Below are positions 25,178 through 35,700 of a stretch of 57,854 nucleotides of DNA, piece after piece. Source of the stretch: Azoarcus sp. Aa7. Its GTDB lineage: Bacteria; Pseudomonadota; Gammaproteobacteria; Burkholderiales; Rhodocyclaceae. The stretch is from contig NZ_QVLR01000023.1 in the NCBI RefSeq assembly GCF_014822185.1, forward strand, positions 1-57,854, read 5' to 3'. Numbering within the stretch: the stretch's first letter is position 1; the number at the start of each line of letters is the position of its first letter. The position numbers and the translations under genes were made by a program. The notes beneath the pieces are model-generated. The model was not told where the DNA came from and made no database searches. It was given only the letters and a program-made list of their open reading frames with translations.

Positions 25178-26722
25178 ATGAGCCTCCAGTCCAGTCGCAA
25201 CCCGACACCCTCCCCTTCGCTCAAACCGCTGGTCCGCACGCTCGCACTCGTTTGCGCGCTGGGCGCCCCCGCCGTGGCCTCCGCCCAAGTCGTGCCCATC
25301 CCGTTCGAGACCGAGGGCATCGTCAAGAGCATCTACAATCGCCCCGATGGCACGGGCGTCGAACTCGGCGTGTTCGGCCGCACTTTCCTCGTGCCGCCGG
25401 GCGCGACGATCCACACGCCCACCAAGACCCTGAGCGCCGCCGAGCTGGTCGACCCCGCGCGCTTCCCCGGCCTGTTGCGCGACGGTTTCGTCGGCTCCAC
25501 GGCGATCCTGCTGGGCGAGGTGAAGATCGCGGCCGACGGTACCGCGACGCCGCTCATCACCAGCGTGGCGATCGAACCCGCCGAGACGGTGTTGCTCGGC
25601 TCGCTGACGAAGAACGATGCGGGCGTGATGAGCCTGCTCGACATCCCGACGCGGGAAAGTACCGATCCGCGCCTGCTCTCCAAGGGCTACAAGAACGAGT
25701 TCGGCTTCGCAGTGGATCCCGCGTCGATCCCGGTCGGCACCTTCGCGGCGCTGGAAGGCTATTACGGCGACGACGGCAACTTCTACCACTTCTCGATGGA
25801 AGCGGCGGGCGGCGCCCTGATCGATCCCGCCGTGCCCAAGACCAGCATCACGAAGACCAGCTGCGTACCCGGTTCGCGCCTGCAGGTGCAGGGCTCGGCC
25901 TACCTGCCCGCAGCCTCGACGATCGAATTCCGCAACCCGAAGACCAACTACCTGTACGGCTCGATGAGCACGACGGTGGACATCGAGGCGCCCGAGTTCG
26001 GCACCTATCGCTACAGCGTGATCGTCAACGAGGGCGAGGTCGACTCCGACGGCGCCTGCCCGTCGCAGGTGAAGGCGGTGAACCTGACCAACCTGAGCCA
26101 GGCCATCGCGACCGTCGACGGGGTGACCGCACCGCCGCCCCCGCCGCCGGCCGGCACCGTGCCGACGAACGTCGCCCCCGTTGCGGTCGCGGACGCCGCG
26201 AACGTGTTCGTCGGCCTGGCGACCGAGGTGCATCTGCTCGCCAACGACACGGACGCCAACGGCAACATGGACAGCACCACGGTGCAGCTGCAGTTCCCGC
26301 TGCCGCCGGGGCTGGACGTGCAGAATCCGCAGACCGGCGACGTGATCGTCACCGCGGCGGCGGCGGGTACCTACACCTTCAGCTACACGGTCGCGGACGT
26401 CGGCGGCCTGGTGTCGGCGCCCACGCCCGTGACGATCAGCGCCCAGCCGGTGGCGATGGATACGGTCGATCTGACGCGCAGCAACTTCCGCGCGGACTCG
26501 GGTCGCTGGGAGGTGCGCGGCGCGACGAACCAGGCCGGCGCGCAGATCACCGCAACGCTGGTGCGTACGAACGAAACGATCGCGACGGTGACCTCGGATG
26601 CGACCGGGGCATGGCAGATCGACGTGCGCAATTCGCCGGTGCGCGCGGTCGCGGGCGATATCGTGCGCGTGATCTCGAGCGGCGGCGGCCGCGACGAAGG
26701 AGTCGTGAATATTGTCCAGTGA
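25178..26722 (+). CDS. Large secreted protein with Ig/cadherin-like domains
   Basis: The 514-aa protein starts behind AAGGA and has a signal peptide cleaved near ASA-QVV. The N-terminal part (about 40-240) contains a beta-rich region (EGIVKSIYNRPDGTGVELGVFG) like the small OB-type modules of DUF5666/DUF5667-like exported proteins. A two-cysteine segment (about 245-325) follows, then a proline run PPPPPPAGTVP, an Ig/cadherin-like domain (VAVADAANVFVGLATEVHLLANDTDANGN) and a final Ig-like domain (AGAQITATLVRTNETIATVTSDATGAWQI). It has no enzymatic motif. A perfect sigma54 promoter places it in the same regulon as the giant oxidase, so a surface scaffold or matrix protein for that system is plausible. 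Confidence 0.85.
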   Translation: MSLQSSRNPTPSPSLKPLVRTLALVCALGAPAVASAQVVPIPFETEGIVKSIYNRPDGTGVELGVFGRTFLVPPGATIHTPTKTLSAAELVDPARFPGLLRDGFVGSTAILLGEVKIAADGTATPLITSVAIEPAETVLLGSLTKNDAGVMSLLDIPTRESTDPRLLSKGYKNEFGFAVDPASIPVGTFAALEGYYGDDGNFYHFSMEAAGGALIDPAVPKTSITKTSCVPGSRLQVQGSAYLPAASTIEFRNPKTNYLYGSMSTTVDIEAPEFGTYRYSVIVNEGEVDSDGACPSQVKAVNLTNLSQAIATVDGVTAPPPPPPAGTVPTNVAPVAVADAANVFVGLATEVHLLANDTDANGNMDSTTVQLQFPLPPGLDVQNPQTGDVIVTAAAAGTYTFSYTVADVGGLVSAPTPVTISAQPVAMDTVDLTRSNFRADSGRWEVRGATNQAGAQITATLVRTNETIATVTSDATGAWQIDVRNSPVRAVAGDIVRVISSGGGRDEGVVNIVQ

Positions 26723-26752
26723 GTCGTCCGGTAAGCCCGACCGCCGGCCGGC

Positions 26753-29011
26753 TCAGGGGGCGTGACGGGCGGCCATCAGGCCGCTCGCGCGCAGCACGCG
26801 CCGGCCGACAGCCTCGTCCAGCACCCGGTCCGAGCCCGCCGTTGCCAGCGTCAGCCACTGGCGCGCGCGGGTGATGCCGGTATACACGAGCTCGCGCGTG
26901 AGCACCGGGTTCAGCGTGTCGGGCAGCACCAGCGCGGCATGCGTGAATTCCGAGCCCTGCGATTTGTGCACGGTCATCGCGAACACCGTGTCGACCGCCT
27001 GCAGGCGGCTCGGCAGCACCCAGCGCACCCCGTCGCTGCCGTCGCCGGCGGGGAAGGCCACACGCAGACCCCATTGCAGTCCGCCCTCTGGCGCGGGGCG
27101 CGGCAGCTCCAGCGTCACGCCGACGTCGCCGTTCATGAGCCCCAGGCCGTAGTCGTTGCGCGTGACGAGCACGGGCCGGCCGGGATACCAGCCGTGGTCC
27201 GCCTTGATCAGGCCGGCCGTGTGCAGCATGCGCGCGACGCGCTCGTTGAGCCCTGCGACGCCCCACGGGCCGCGGCGCAGCGCGCACAGCAGCTGGAAGC
27301 GCCCCTGCGCCGCGAGCACCGCGCGCGCCCAGCGGTCGAAATCGGCCTGCGCTGCATCGAGCGGCGGGCGCCCGTCGCGCATCACCTGCAGGTAATGGCC
27401 GAAGCCCGCGGGCGGCGGGGGCGCGTCGCTGCCGGCGAGCCGTCCGCCACCGGGGAAATTCTCCGCGCCGCCGGCGATCACGAGGGCGCGCAGGTCCGCG
27501 TCGCCGGCCAGGCGCAGGCGCGCGAGATCGGCGCAGCGCTGCGAGCCGGAGCCATTCAGCACCGCGTGCATCGGCGCGCGTTCGCCGGCATTCACGGCCT
27601 CGGCGAGGCGGCCGATGCCGCTGTCGGCAGTGAAGCGGTGGCTCACGCGCAGCATCGCGACTGCCTGGTCGAGCGGCTCGCCCTGCGGGTCGACGAGGGC
27701 GTCGTCGATGAGCGTGCCGGTCACGCCGGCGAGCCAGTCGCGCGTCGCCGGGGTGTAGCGGCCTGCGTGCGCGTGGGCGCACAACTCGCCCAACACCGCG
27801 CCGGCCTCGACCGAGGCGAGCTGGTCCTTGTCGCCGAGCAGCACGAGGCGCGCGTGCGCGGGGAGCGCCGCGAGCACCGCGGCCATCATTTCGAGGTCGA
27901 CCATCGAGGCCTCGTCGACGACCAGCACGTCGAGCGCCAGCGGGTTGCGCGCGTCGTGGCGGAAGTGGCGCGTGTCCGGACGGCTGCCGAGCAAGCGGTG
28001 CAGCGTGCCGACCGCGACCGGAATCGCAGCACGCACGGCCTCGCCACCGGGCAGGCCGTCGAGGGCGAGCTGCGCGACCGCGCCGGCGATCGACTCGTTG
28101 AGCCGCGCCGCGGCCTTGCCGGTGGGTGCGGCGAGGCGGATGCGCAGCGGGCGCCGCTGCGGCCCGGCAAGTGCGAGGCTCTGCAGCAGCGCAAGCAGGC
28201 GCACGACGGTGGTGGTCTTGCCGGTGCCGGGGCCGCCGGTGACGATGCCGAAGGCGCTGCGCGCGACCAACGCGCAGGCGAGCTTCTGCCAGTCGACGGC
28301 ACCGTCCGCGCGCGGCGGGAAGAGCGCATCGAGCGCCTGGCGGAAGGCCGCAGGGTCGAGCGCCCCGGGCGGCGCGGCGAGGCGCGCGTCGATACCCGCA
28401 CGCACGTCGCATTCGTATTGCCAGTAGCGGCGCAGATAGAGGCGCGTGCCGACGAGGACGAGGGGCGAGTTTGTCGCTGAACCGTAGGGCGGGAAAGCCG
28501 CAGGCGCATCCCGCCATTCGGCCGTCGCGTGGCCGGAAGCGCCGCGCTTTCCCGCCCTGCGGTCCGGCATGTCGATGAGCAGCGGATGCGCCAGCGCCGC
28601 GATCCAGTCCGCCAGCGTCACCCCCGCCAGCACCTCGTCCGGCAGCGGCGGCAGATCCGTCGCGTCATCCCCTTCCGGCGGCAGCGACAGCGCGAAGCGC
28701 GGGTCCGCGAGGGTCGCGGCGAGGTCCAGGCACACGTGCCCGCGGCCGAGCTGGTGGCTCGCCAGCGCCGCGGCGAGCAGCAGCAGCGGGTCGGCAGCGG
28801 GCGCCTCGTCGCGCAGGAACTCCGCGAACACGCGGTCGAGCGGGCGCAGCCAGCCGCGTTCGACCCAGCGGCGCAGCAGCGCGGCAACATCGCCGCGCGC
28901 CACAGCCCCCCGTTCGCCCGCGGCGGTGCAAAGGGCCGGCGCGCCGTCGGCCGCGAACAGGTCGTCCATGCGGTCCGTGCCGGGACGGCCGCCTCGGGTC
29001 GTGCGCGTCAT
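26753..29011 (-). CDS. recD: Exodeoxyribonuclease V alpha subunit
   Basis: The 752-aa helicase subunit of RecBCD moves 5'-3' on the complementary strand during double-strand break repair. Walker A GGPGTGKTTT, Walker B VLVVDEASMVD and the late VHKSQGSEF and YTGITRAR motifs are intact. The ATG at 29011 overlaps the recB stop in an ATGA junction. Compared with the family, a 27-residue insert sits just before the conserved PLVLVGTRLYLRRYW segment; it is encoded exactly by an 81-bp palindromic repeat (28482-28562). The insertion keeps the frame and lies before the first helicase motif, so activity may be retained. Confidence 0.95.
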   Translation of the reverse strand: MTRTTRGGRPGTDRMDDLFAADGAPALCTAAGERGAVARGDVAALLRRWVERGWLRPLDRVFAEFLRDEAPAADPLLLLAAALASHQLGRGHVCLDLAATLADPRFALSLPPEGDDATDLPPLPDEVLAGVTLADWIAALAHPLLIDMPDRRAGKRGASGHATAEWRDAPAAFPPYGSATNSPLVLVGTRLYLRRYWQYECDVRAGIDARLAAPPGALDPAAFRQALDALFPPRADGAVDWQKLACALVARSAFGIVTGGPGTGKTTTVVRLLALLQSLALAGPQRRPLRIRLAAPTGKAAARLNESIAGAVAQLALDGLPGGEAVRAAIPVAVGTLHRLLGSRPDTRHFRHDARNPLALDVLVVDEASMVDLEMMAAVLAALPAHARLVLLGDKDQLASVEAGAVLGELCAHAHAGRYTPATRDWLAGVTGTLIDDALVDPQGEPLDQAVAMLRVSHRFTADSGIGRLAEAVNAGERAPMHAVLNGSGSQRCADLARLRLAGDADLRALVIAGGAENFPGGGRLAGSDAPPPPAGFGHYLQVMRDGRPPLDAAQADFDRWARAVLAAQGRFQLLCALRRGPWGVAGLNERVARMLHTAGLIKADHGWYPGRPVLVTRNDYGLGLMNGDVGVTLELPRPAPEGGLQWGLRVAFPAGDGSDGVRWVLPSRLQAVDTVFAMTVHKSQGSEFTHAALVLPDTLNPVLTRELVYTGITRARQWLTLATAGSDRVLDEAVGRRVLRASGLMAARHAP
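28482..28562. repeat. Palindromic GTAGGGCGG repeat, copy 3, inside recD
   Basis: The ends CCGTAGGGCGGGAAAGC and GCTTTCCCGCCCTGCGG are inverted repeats with one mismatch. The left half also shares the AAAGCCGCAGGCGCATCCCGCC-type segment of copy 2. At 81 bp (27 codons) it has no stop in the recD frame and encodes a segment including GKRGASGHATAEWRD. Confidence 0.88.
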
Positions 29012-32000
29012 CGCGAGCCCTCCCCCGGAACGGCCGCCGTGCCGAATTCCGCATCCAGCGCCTCGATCAGTGCGCGCGGCGGACGCTCGGCATGCACGCC
29101 GCGGGTCGGCGCGTGGCTGCCGCGCAGGAAGAGGTACACCGCGCCGCCGACGTGGCGGTCGTAGTCGTAGTCGGGCAGGCGCGACTTCAGCAGCCGGTGC
29201 AGCGCGAAGAGGTAGAGCACGTATTGCAGCTCGTAGCGCTTCGCCAGCACCGCGTCGCGCATCGCGCCGGGCGTGTAGGCCGCGTCGTCGGGCCCCAGCC
29301 AGTTGGATTTGTAGTCGGCCACGTAGTAGCGCCCCCGGTGTTCGAAGACGAGGTCGATGAAGCCCTTCAACATGCCGTTGAGTTGGCCCGGCGCGAGTTC
29401 CGGGCGCGCCGCACCGGCGAGTGTGTGCGCCCGCACCAGGCCGTCGAGCTGCACGAGGTCGGCGCGATGGGTCTCGAACCAGAACTCCATCTCCGGGCGG
29501 GCGCCTGCGAGGTCGGCGAGGCGCGCCGTTGCGCCGTCGGGCAGCGGCAGCGGCGTCGCGATGAAGTCGAGCAGCCAGCGCGTCAGCGTCTCCGTCCAGT
29601 GGCTCCAGCCGCGCACGGCGCAGCGGCGCGCGATCATGTCGCGGGCACGCTCCGGCGCCGCGAGCACGCGGCCGAAGCCTTCGCGCGCGGCCCATTCGAG
29701 GATCTCGTGCAGGAAGGTGCCGGGGCCCGCGCCGCGCGCGAAGCGGTGCAGACGCTGATCGCCGCCGGGGGCGGCCGGGGTGACGGGGGCTTCGTCGAGG
29801 ATCTCGGCGAAGGTTTCCTCGGCCGGGGTTTGCGCGGCGGGGAGCAGCGGAACAAGCGCGGGTTCGGCGACGGCGGGGCCTGCGGACTCGCCCGCGCCGC
29901 CCTCCGCAGTGCCCGCCTCCGCGGTGCGCAGTGCCGAATAGCTCGCGATCCACCAGAACTCGCGCACCGGCCGGCGCGGTGCGCGCGCGGCGCCGAGCTC
30001 GCTGCGGGCGACGCGCGGCACGAAGCGCTCCCCCGCGGGCGCCGGGGCGGATTCGATCGCGATGTGGGCGCAGTCGCCGCGCAGGGCATCCAGCGCATCG
30101 GGCAAGGCGTCGGGCGCGATCGCCGCGCCGCCGGCGAGGAGATAGCCCAGCGCGCTGCGCTCGAGCCCGTCGACCGGCGCGACGCCGATCCAGGTCGCGT
30201 GGCGCGCGCGCGTCAGCGCGACGTAGAGCTTGCGCAGGTCCTCGCCGAGGCGCTCGTGGTCGGCTTGCGCGACGTCGTCGCTCTCGGGCTCCAGCACCAG
30301 CCGCAGCCGGCCCGTGTCGTCGTGCAGCTTCAGCGGCAGGTTCTTCGCCGTGGTCTCGAAGAAGGTGCACGCGAAGGGCAGGAACACCAGCGGGTATTCG
30401 AGGCCCTTGGACTTGTGCACGGTGACGACCTGCACGAGGTCGGCGTCGCTCTCGAGGCGCAGTTTCCTCGCATCATCGCCGTTCCCGGCATCGGCACGCT
30501 GCTCCGCGAGGTGGCGGATCAGCGCATGTTCGCCGTCGAGCGCGACGCTCGCGTGCTGCAACAGTTCGGCCAGATGCAGCAGGTCGGTGAGCGCACGCTC
30601 GCCGTCCTGCACCGCGCCCCCGCCTGCCCCCTCGCCGCCGAGGAGCCGCCGCGGCACGCCGAAGTCGCCCAGCAGGCGGCGCAGCATCGGCAACACGCCC
30701 TGGCGGCGCCACAGCTGGCGGTAGGCGCGGAACTGCAGCACGCGGTCTTCCCATTCGAGCTCGTCGCGACGCAGGCGGTCGAGCGCCGCCCAGTCGAGGC
30801 CGAGGCTGGGGGTGGCGAGCGCGGCGCGCAGCAGGCCGTCGTCGTCCGGTTCGGCGCAGGCGGCGAGCCAGCGCTGCAGCTCCTGCGCCTGCGGGCTCGC
30901 GAACACCGATTCCTGGTCGGAGAGATAGACGCTGCGCACCCCGCCCGCGGCGAGCGCGGCGCGCACGGCGTCGGCCTCCTTGCGGCTGTTGACGAGGATC
31001 GCGATGTCGGCCGGACGCAGCACGGCGAGCGCTTCGCCGTCACTCACGTCACCCTTGCGTGCGAAACCCGCCCGCCCGTGCTGGCCGAGGTTCAAGAGGC
31101 GCACGATCTCCGCGGCGCAGCTCGCGGCCATGCGCGCACGGTAGTCCATCACGCCGACCGCCTTGCCGGCCTCGCGGGGATCGAGCACCCAGCAGGTCAA
31201 CGCCGTGACCGGCGCCCCGTCGACGACGAGGCGCTCGCGCCGTCCCTCGGCTGCGACCGCATGGAACGGCACGGGGTTGTCGTCCTGCCCGCGGAACAGG
31301 AAGGCGCCCTCGCCCTCGTCTTGCGCTTCGGCCTGCGCGAAGCAGCGGTTCACCGCGGCGACCATCGCGTCGGTCGAGCGGTAGTTCGTCCCGAGCGTGA
31401 ACAGACGCCCGCCCGCATCGCGACGCGCGCGCAGGTAGGTGAAGATGTCCGCGCCGCGGAAGGCGTAGATCGCCTGCTTGGGGTCGCCGATCAGCACCAC
31501 GCCGGCGTCGGGCGCGTTCGCGGCGATGCGATACACGCGGTCGAAGATGTCGTACTGGACCGGGTCGGTGTCCTGGAACTCGTCGATCAGCGCGACCGGG
31601 AACTGCCGGCGGATCACCTCGGCAAGGCGTTCGCCGTTGGGCTGGCGCAGCGCCGCGCCCAGGCGCGTGAGGAGATCGTTGAAGCCCATCTGCGCGCGGC
31701 GCTGCTGTTCGGCGGCGAAGCGCCGGGCGACCCAGCGCGCGGCGAAGCGCAGCAGCTCGGCACGCGCCTGCGGCAGCTCGGCGAGCACGGCCTGCAGGCG
31801 GGGGATCTCCGCAAAGGCGGGATGGGGGGGCGGATCGCCGTCCTTCCACGCCTCGGCCATGCCCTCGGGCGTGAAGCGCTCCCAGCCCTTCTTCAGATCG
31901 GGCGACGCGGCCGCGGGATCGGCGGCCCAGCTGCGCAGCGCAGTGAGCCACGGTTCGTAATAGCGCCGCTGGATCTTGCTGCCGACGACCTGTTTCTTCG

Positions 32001-32790
32001 CGATACCGGCGTCGAGCAGCGCCTCCAGCTCGTCGGCCCACTGCGGCCACGGCGCCTTCAGCGTGGCGAGCGCCTGCGCCTTCGCGTCGCGCGCAGCGGC
32101 GACCGCGTCGGCCGGCTCCGGCGCGTCGTCGAGCGCCTCGGCGTGCTCGACGAGCTTGCGGAGCTCTCCCTGCAACGCGTCCGGCGTCGCCCACCAGCCG
32201 GCGATCTCGGCCACCGCGCGCTCGTCGAGGGGCACGAAGAAGCTGCGCCAGAAGTCGCGCACGACCTCGGCGAGCAGTTCGCGCTGGTCGGTTTCGAGCT
32301 GCTGCGTGAACAGGCTGTCGCTGTCGAAGGCGTGCTCGTTGAGCATGCGCTTGCACCAGCCGTGGATCGTCGACACCGCGGCCTCGTCCATCCACTCGGC
32401 GGCGAGCTGCAGCTTGCGCGCGCAGCCCGGCCAGGCTTCGGGCGGATAGTCGGCGCGCAGGTCGTGCAGGAAATCCTTGCCGCGCACGATTGCCTCGACC
32501 TCCGCCGGGTCGGCGCGGAAATATCCCGCCGCTTCGGCCAGCCGCGCGCGGATACGGTCGCGCAGCTCCTTGGTCGCGGCGTCCGTGAAGGTTACGACGA
32601 GGATCTCGGGCGGCGTCAGCGGCCGCGCGAAGGCGGCGTCCCCGCCGTGGCCGAGCACGAGGCGCACGTACAGCGCGGCGATCGTGAAGGTCTTGCCGGT
32701 GCCGGCGCTGGCCTCGATGAGGCGGCTGCCGTGCAGCGGGAAGGCGAGCGGGTCGAGTTTCTGCGGTTCGGACATCGTCTGGGCGCTCAT
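29008..32790 (-). CDS. recB: Exodeoxyribonuclease V beta subunit
   Basis: The 1260-aa helicase-nuclease subunit has the UvrD-type Walker A IEASAGTGKTFTIAALY near residues 24-40, motif II LIDEFQDTDPVQYDIF, and later helicase motifs including QVVTVHKSKGLEYPLVF and LYVALTRARHATW. The C-terminal nuclease domain has the metal-binding Asp and the catalytic DYK in GRYYVADYKSNWLG. The ATG at 32790 overlaps the recC stop (ATGA), and the stop overlaps recD, so all three subunits are translationally coupled. The length is close to that of E. coli RecB (about 1180 aa). Confidence 0.97.
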   Translation of the reverse strand: MSAQTMSEPQKLDPLAFPLHGSRLIEASAGTGKTFTIAALYVRLVLGHGGDAAFARPLTPPEILVVTFTDAATKELRDRIRARLAEAAGYFRADPAEVEAIVRGKDFLHDLRADYPPEAWPGCARKLQLAAEWMDEAAVSTIHGWCKRMLNEHAFDSDSLFTQQLETDQRELLAEVVRDFWRSFFVPLDERAVAEIAGWWATPDALQGELRKLVEHAEALDDAPEPADAVAAARDAKAQALATLKAPWPQWADELEALLDAGIAKKQVVGSKIQRRYYEPWLTALRSWAADPAAASPDLKKGWERFTPEGMAEAWKDGDPPPHPAFAEIPRLQAVLAELPQARAELLRFAARWVARRFAAEQQRRAQMGFNDLLTRLGAALRQPNGERLAEVIRRQFPVALIDEFQDTDPVQYDIFDRVYRIAANAPDAGVVLIGDPKQAIYAFRGADIFTYLRARRDAGGRLFTLGTNYRSTDAMVAAVNRCFAQAEAQDEGEGAFLFRGQDDNPVPFHAVAAEGRRERLVVDGAPVTALTCWVLDPREAGKAVGVMDYRARMAASCAAEIVRLLNLGQHGRAGFARKGDVSDGEALAVLRPADIAILVNSRKEADAVRAALAAGGVRSVYLSDQESVFASPQAQELQRWLAACAEPDDDGLLRAALATPSLGLDWAALDRLRRDELEWEDRVLQFRAYRQLWRRQGVLPMLRRLLGDFGVPRRLLGGEGAGGGAVQDGERALTDLLHLAELLQHASVALDGEHALIRHLAEQRADAGNGDDARKLRLESDADLVQVVTVHKSKGLEYPLVFLPFACTFFETTAKNLPLKLHDDTGRLRLVLEPESDDVAQADHERLGEDLRKLYVALTRARHATWIGVAPVDGLERSALGYLLAGGAAIAPDALPDALDALRGDCAHIAIESAPAPAGERFVPRVARSELGAARAPRRPVREFWWIASYSALRTAEAGTAEGGAGESAGPAVAEPALVPLLPAAQTPAEETFAEILDEAPVTPAAPGGDQRLHRFARGAGPGTFLHEILEWAAREGFGRVLAAPERARDMIARRCAVRGWSHWTETLTRWLLDFIATPLPLPDGATARLADLAGARPEMEFWFETHRADLVQLDGLVRAHTLAGAARPELAPGQLNGMLKGFIDLVFEHRGRYYVADYKSNWLGPDDAAYTPGAMRDAVLAKRYELQYVLYLFALHRLLKSRLPDYDYDRHVGGAVYLFLRGSHAPTRGVHAERPPRALIEALDAEFGTAAVPGEGSR

Positions 32791-35700
32791 GCGTCGCTTC
32801 CCTGCGCGGCAGCGTCGGCCTTGCCGCCCTTGGACGCGCCGACCGTGTCGTACAGCGGGCGCAGCAGCCGATCGGCGAGGCGCGCGAACTCGCCGCCGGC
32901 CCACAGCGCGTCGAAATCCGCCCACGTGCGCGCCAGATAGGCGCTGTAGGCGCGCTCGCCCTGGCGCTTGAAGCCGTCGCCGTCGAAGGCGATGCGCGCC
33001 TCGCGTCCGGCGTCGCTGTCGAGCGGCGTGTCCGGGCGCCCCCCCTTGCCGATCCACGCGAAGGCCGTCTTCACCGCGAGCGGCAGCGGGCGCGTGAGCC
33101 CCTCGTGCCAGGCTACCAGCAGGCGGCGGAAGTACTCCTGTGCCGCCTCGGGTGCGAGCGGGTTGATCGGCGCGTCCCCCGCCTTGCTGACGATGCGGCT
33201 CGTCAGCGGCACGCCGCCGAGATGACCGGCCGCATGCGCGATCCAGTGCCCCAGGAGCTTGTCGCGGCGGTACTTGCCGACCTCGATGACGCTGCCGCGC
33301 TCCAGCACGAGGCGGCCGCGCGCGCCCTCCGCATTGCGGCGCAGGCCGCCGAGGCGATCGGCGACGACGAGCCGCGCGGTGCCGACTTCGTGTTCGAACG
33401 CGACGTCCTCGTCCGGCTCGACCGCCTCGGGCCAGTCCGCGAGCGCCTTCGCGTAGCGTTCGAAGAGGTCCTCCATCGGCTCGGCAAGCTGCGCCTGCAT
33501 CAGCGCCGCAAAGCGCCCCGGCGCGAGTTCGCCGCGCCGTTCGATGCGCGCGAGCGCCCGCTCCAGCGCCGCCTCGCGCGCATCGCCGCGGCCCAGCGCG
33601 TCGAGCTGGGCGGCGATCAGCTCGTCCTGCAACTGCCAGTTCTGCAGCGCATCGAGCGCGAAGGGTTCGTGGTCCTCGCTCGCCGGGTCGGGCAGCTCGA
33701 AATACACGCCCAGACGCCGGCGCAGGAAGACCTTCGCCGGCTCCTTGAGGAAATCCGCGAGCTCGCGCAGCGTCAGCGGCTCGCTCTCGTCGAGCGGCGC
33801 CAGCGGCTCGCTCTCGTCGAGCGGCGCCAGCGGCGCGGGCACGGCGGCATCGGCCGCGAAACCATCGCGCCCTTCGTGCCACTCGCGCGCATACGTGAAC
33901 AGCGGCGTGACCGTTCCGGCGGCAGGAAAATAGTCCGGGCTGAAAGGCTGCAGACGGTGCTCGACGGTGAGCGCGGCGAGGAGCCTCTCTCCGTCATCCT
34001 CGCCGTCCTGCCCCGCGAGCCGCCAGCCGGCCGCGAGATGGTCGCGCAGCTGCCCGACCAGCACCGAGGGCGGACGCGCGGTGTTGTCGTGGATGCTGCG
34101 CCCGACCCAGCTCACGTGCAGGCGTTCGCGCGCCGAGAGCAGCGCCTCGAGGAACAGGTAGCGGTCGTCCTCGCGGCGCGAGCGGTCGCCGGGGCGGTAG
34201 TCGCGCCCCATCAGGTCGAAGTCCATCGGCACGCGCGTGCGCGGATAGTCGCCGTCGTTCATGCCCAGCAGACACACATGGCGGAAGGGGATCGCGCGCA
34301 TCGGCATCAGCGTCGCGAAGGTCACCGCGCCGGCGAAGAAGCGCTGCGACAGGCCCGAGTCGTCCATCTGCCCAAGCCAGTGTTCGCGCACCACCGACAG
34401 CGGCAGCGCCTCGGCGAGCCCCGCGGCGGCGCAGGCGTCCTGCCACGCCTGCAGCGCGGCTTCGAGGCGCTGCAGCGTGTAGGCGCCGCTGGCGTCGGCG
34501 GGATCGAAGAAGTCCGCGAGCAGGCCGCGCAGGCGTACGCACCACGCCGCGACGCTGGCCGTCTCGCGCAGCCCGCGCCAGGCCGCGTCGAGGCGCTCCA
34601 GCAGCGTCGCGAGCGGCCCGACCAGACCCGCATCGAGGCCGCCGATCTCGTCGTAAGGCTCGATGCCCTGCCAGGCCTCATCGGCGCCCCCCGTGGAAGC
34701 CCCCGCGCCACCCACCGCATAGCCCAGCAGCATGCGGCGCAGCCCGAACAGCCACGAGTTCTGCTCCGCCCCGTCGGGCAGGCCAAGGCTCGCACGCTGC
34801 TCCGCGTGCAGACCCCAGCGGATGTTCGCGCCGCGCACCCAGCGGTGCAGCAGCGGCAGATCGTCCTCCGCGATGCCAAAACGCGCGCGCAGCGCCGGCA
34901 CTTCGAGCAGGTCGAGCACGTCGGAGACGGCCACGCGCGACTGCGGCAGGCCCAACAGCTTCTCGACCGCGTTCAGCAGCGGATCGTGGTGGCGCAGGCC
35001 CTGGTCGGCGACCGTGAAGGGGATGAAGCGCGGATCCTCCGCGTCGAGCAGCCCGAACACCGCCTGGACGTGCGGCGCGTAGGCGTCGATGTCCGGCACC
35101 ATCACGATCACGTCGCGCGGGCGCAGGCTCACGTCGGCGTTGAAGGCCGCGAGCAGCTGGTCGTGCAGGATCTCGACCTCGCGCTGCGGGCCGTGCGCGA
35201 CGTGGAAACGGATCGAGGCGTCGCACGCGGGATCGACCGCCGGCCAGCGCGCGCGCGTCTCGGCGAGCGGACGCAGGTCGCGGATGTCGTCCTGCAACTG
35301 GTGCAGCAGGCAGTCCTCGCCGTGCGGCGCGAAAAGGTCGATGCGCGTGCCGACCTCGGCGAAGCGGGCCTTGTAACGGTCACGCGCCTCGCCCGCGTCG
35401 TGCTCGTCGAGCAGACCGATGAAATCCCGCCCCTGCTTGCCCCACGCCGCGAGCAGCGGATGGGCGTGCAGGTGCAGCACCTCCTCCGCCAGCACCGCCG
35501 GCATGCCGGCGCGACGCGCGTGGCGCGAGGCGGTCGCGCGCAGCAGGTCCTTGTCCGCGACGATGTCGGCCCAGTAGTGCTCGCAGGGGTTATGCACGCA
35601 CAGCAGCACCTGGCTCCACTGCGCGATCGCCGCGAGCACTTCCAGCGTCTGCGCCGGCAGCGAGGAGATGCCGAACACCATCACGCGCCGCGGCAGTGCG

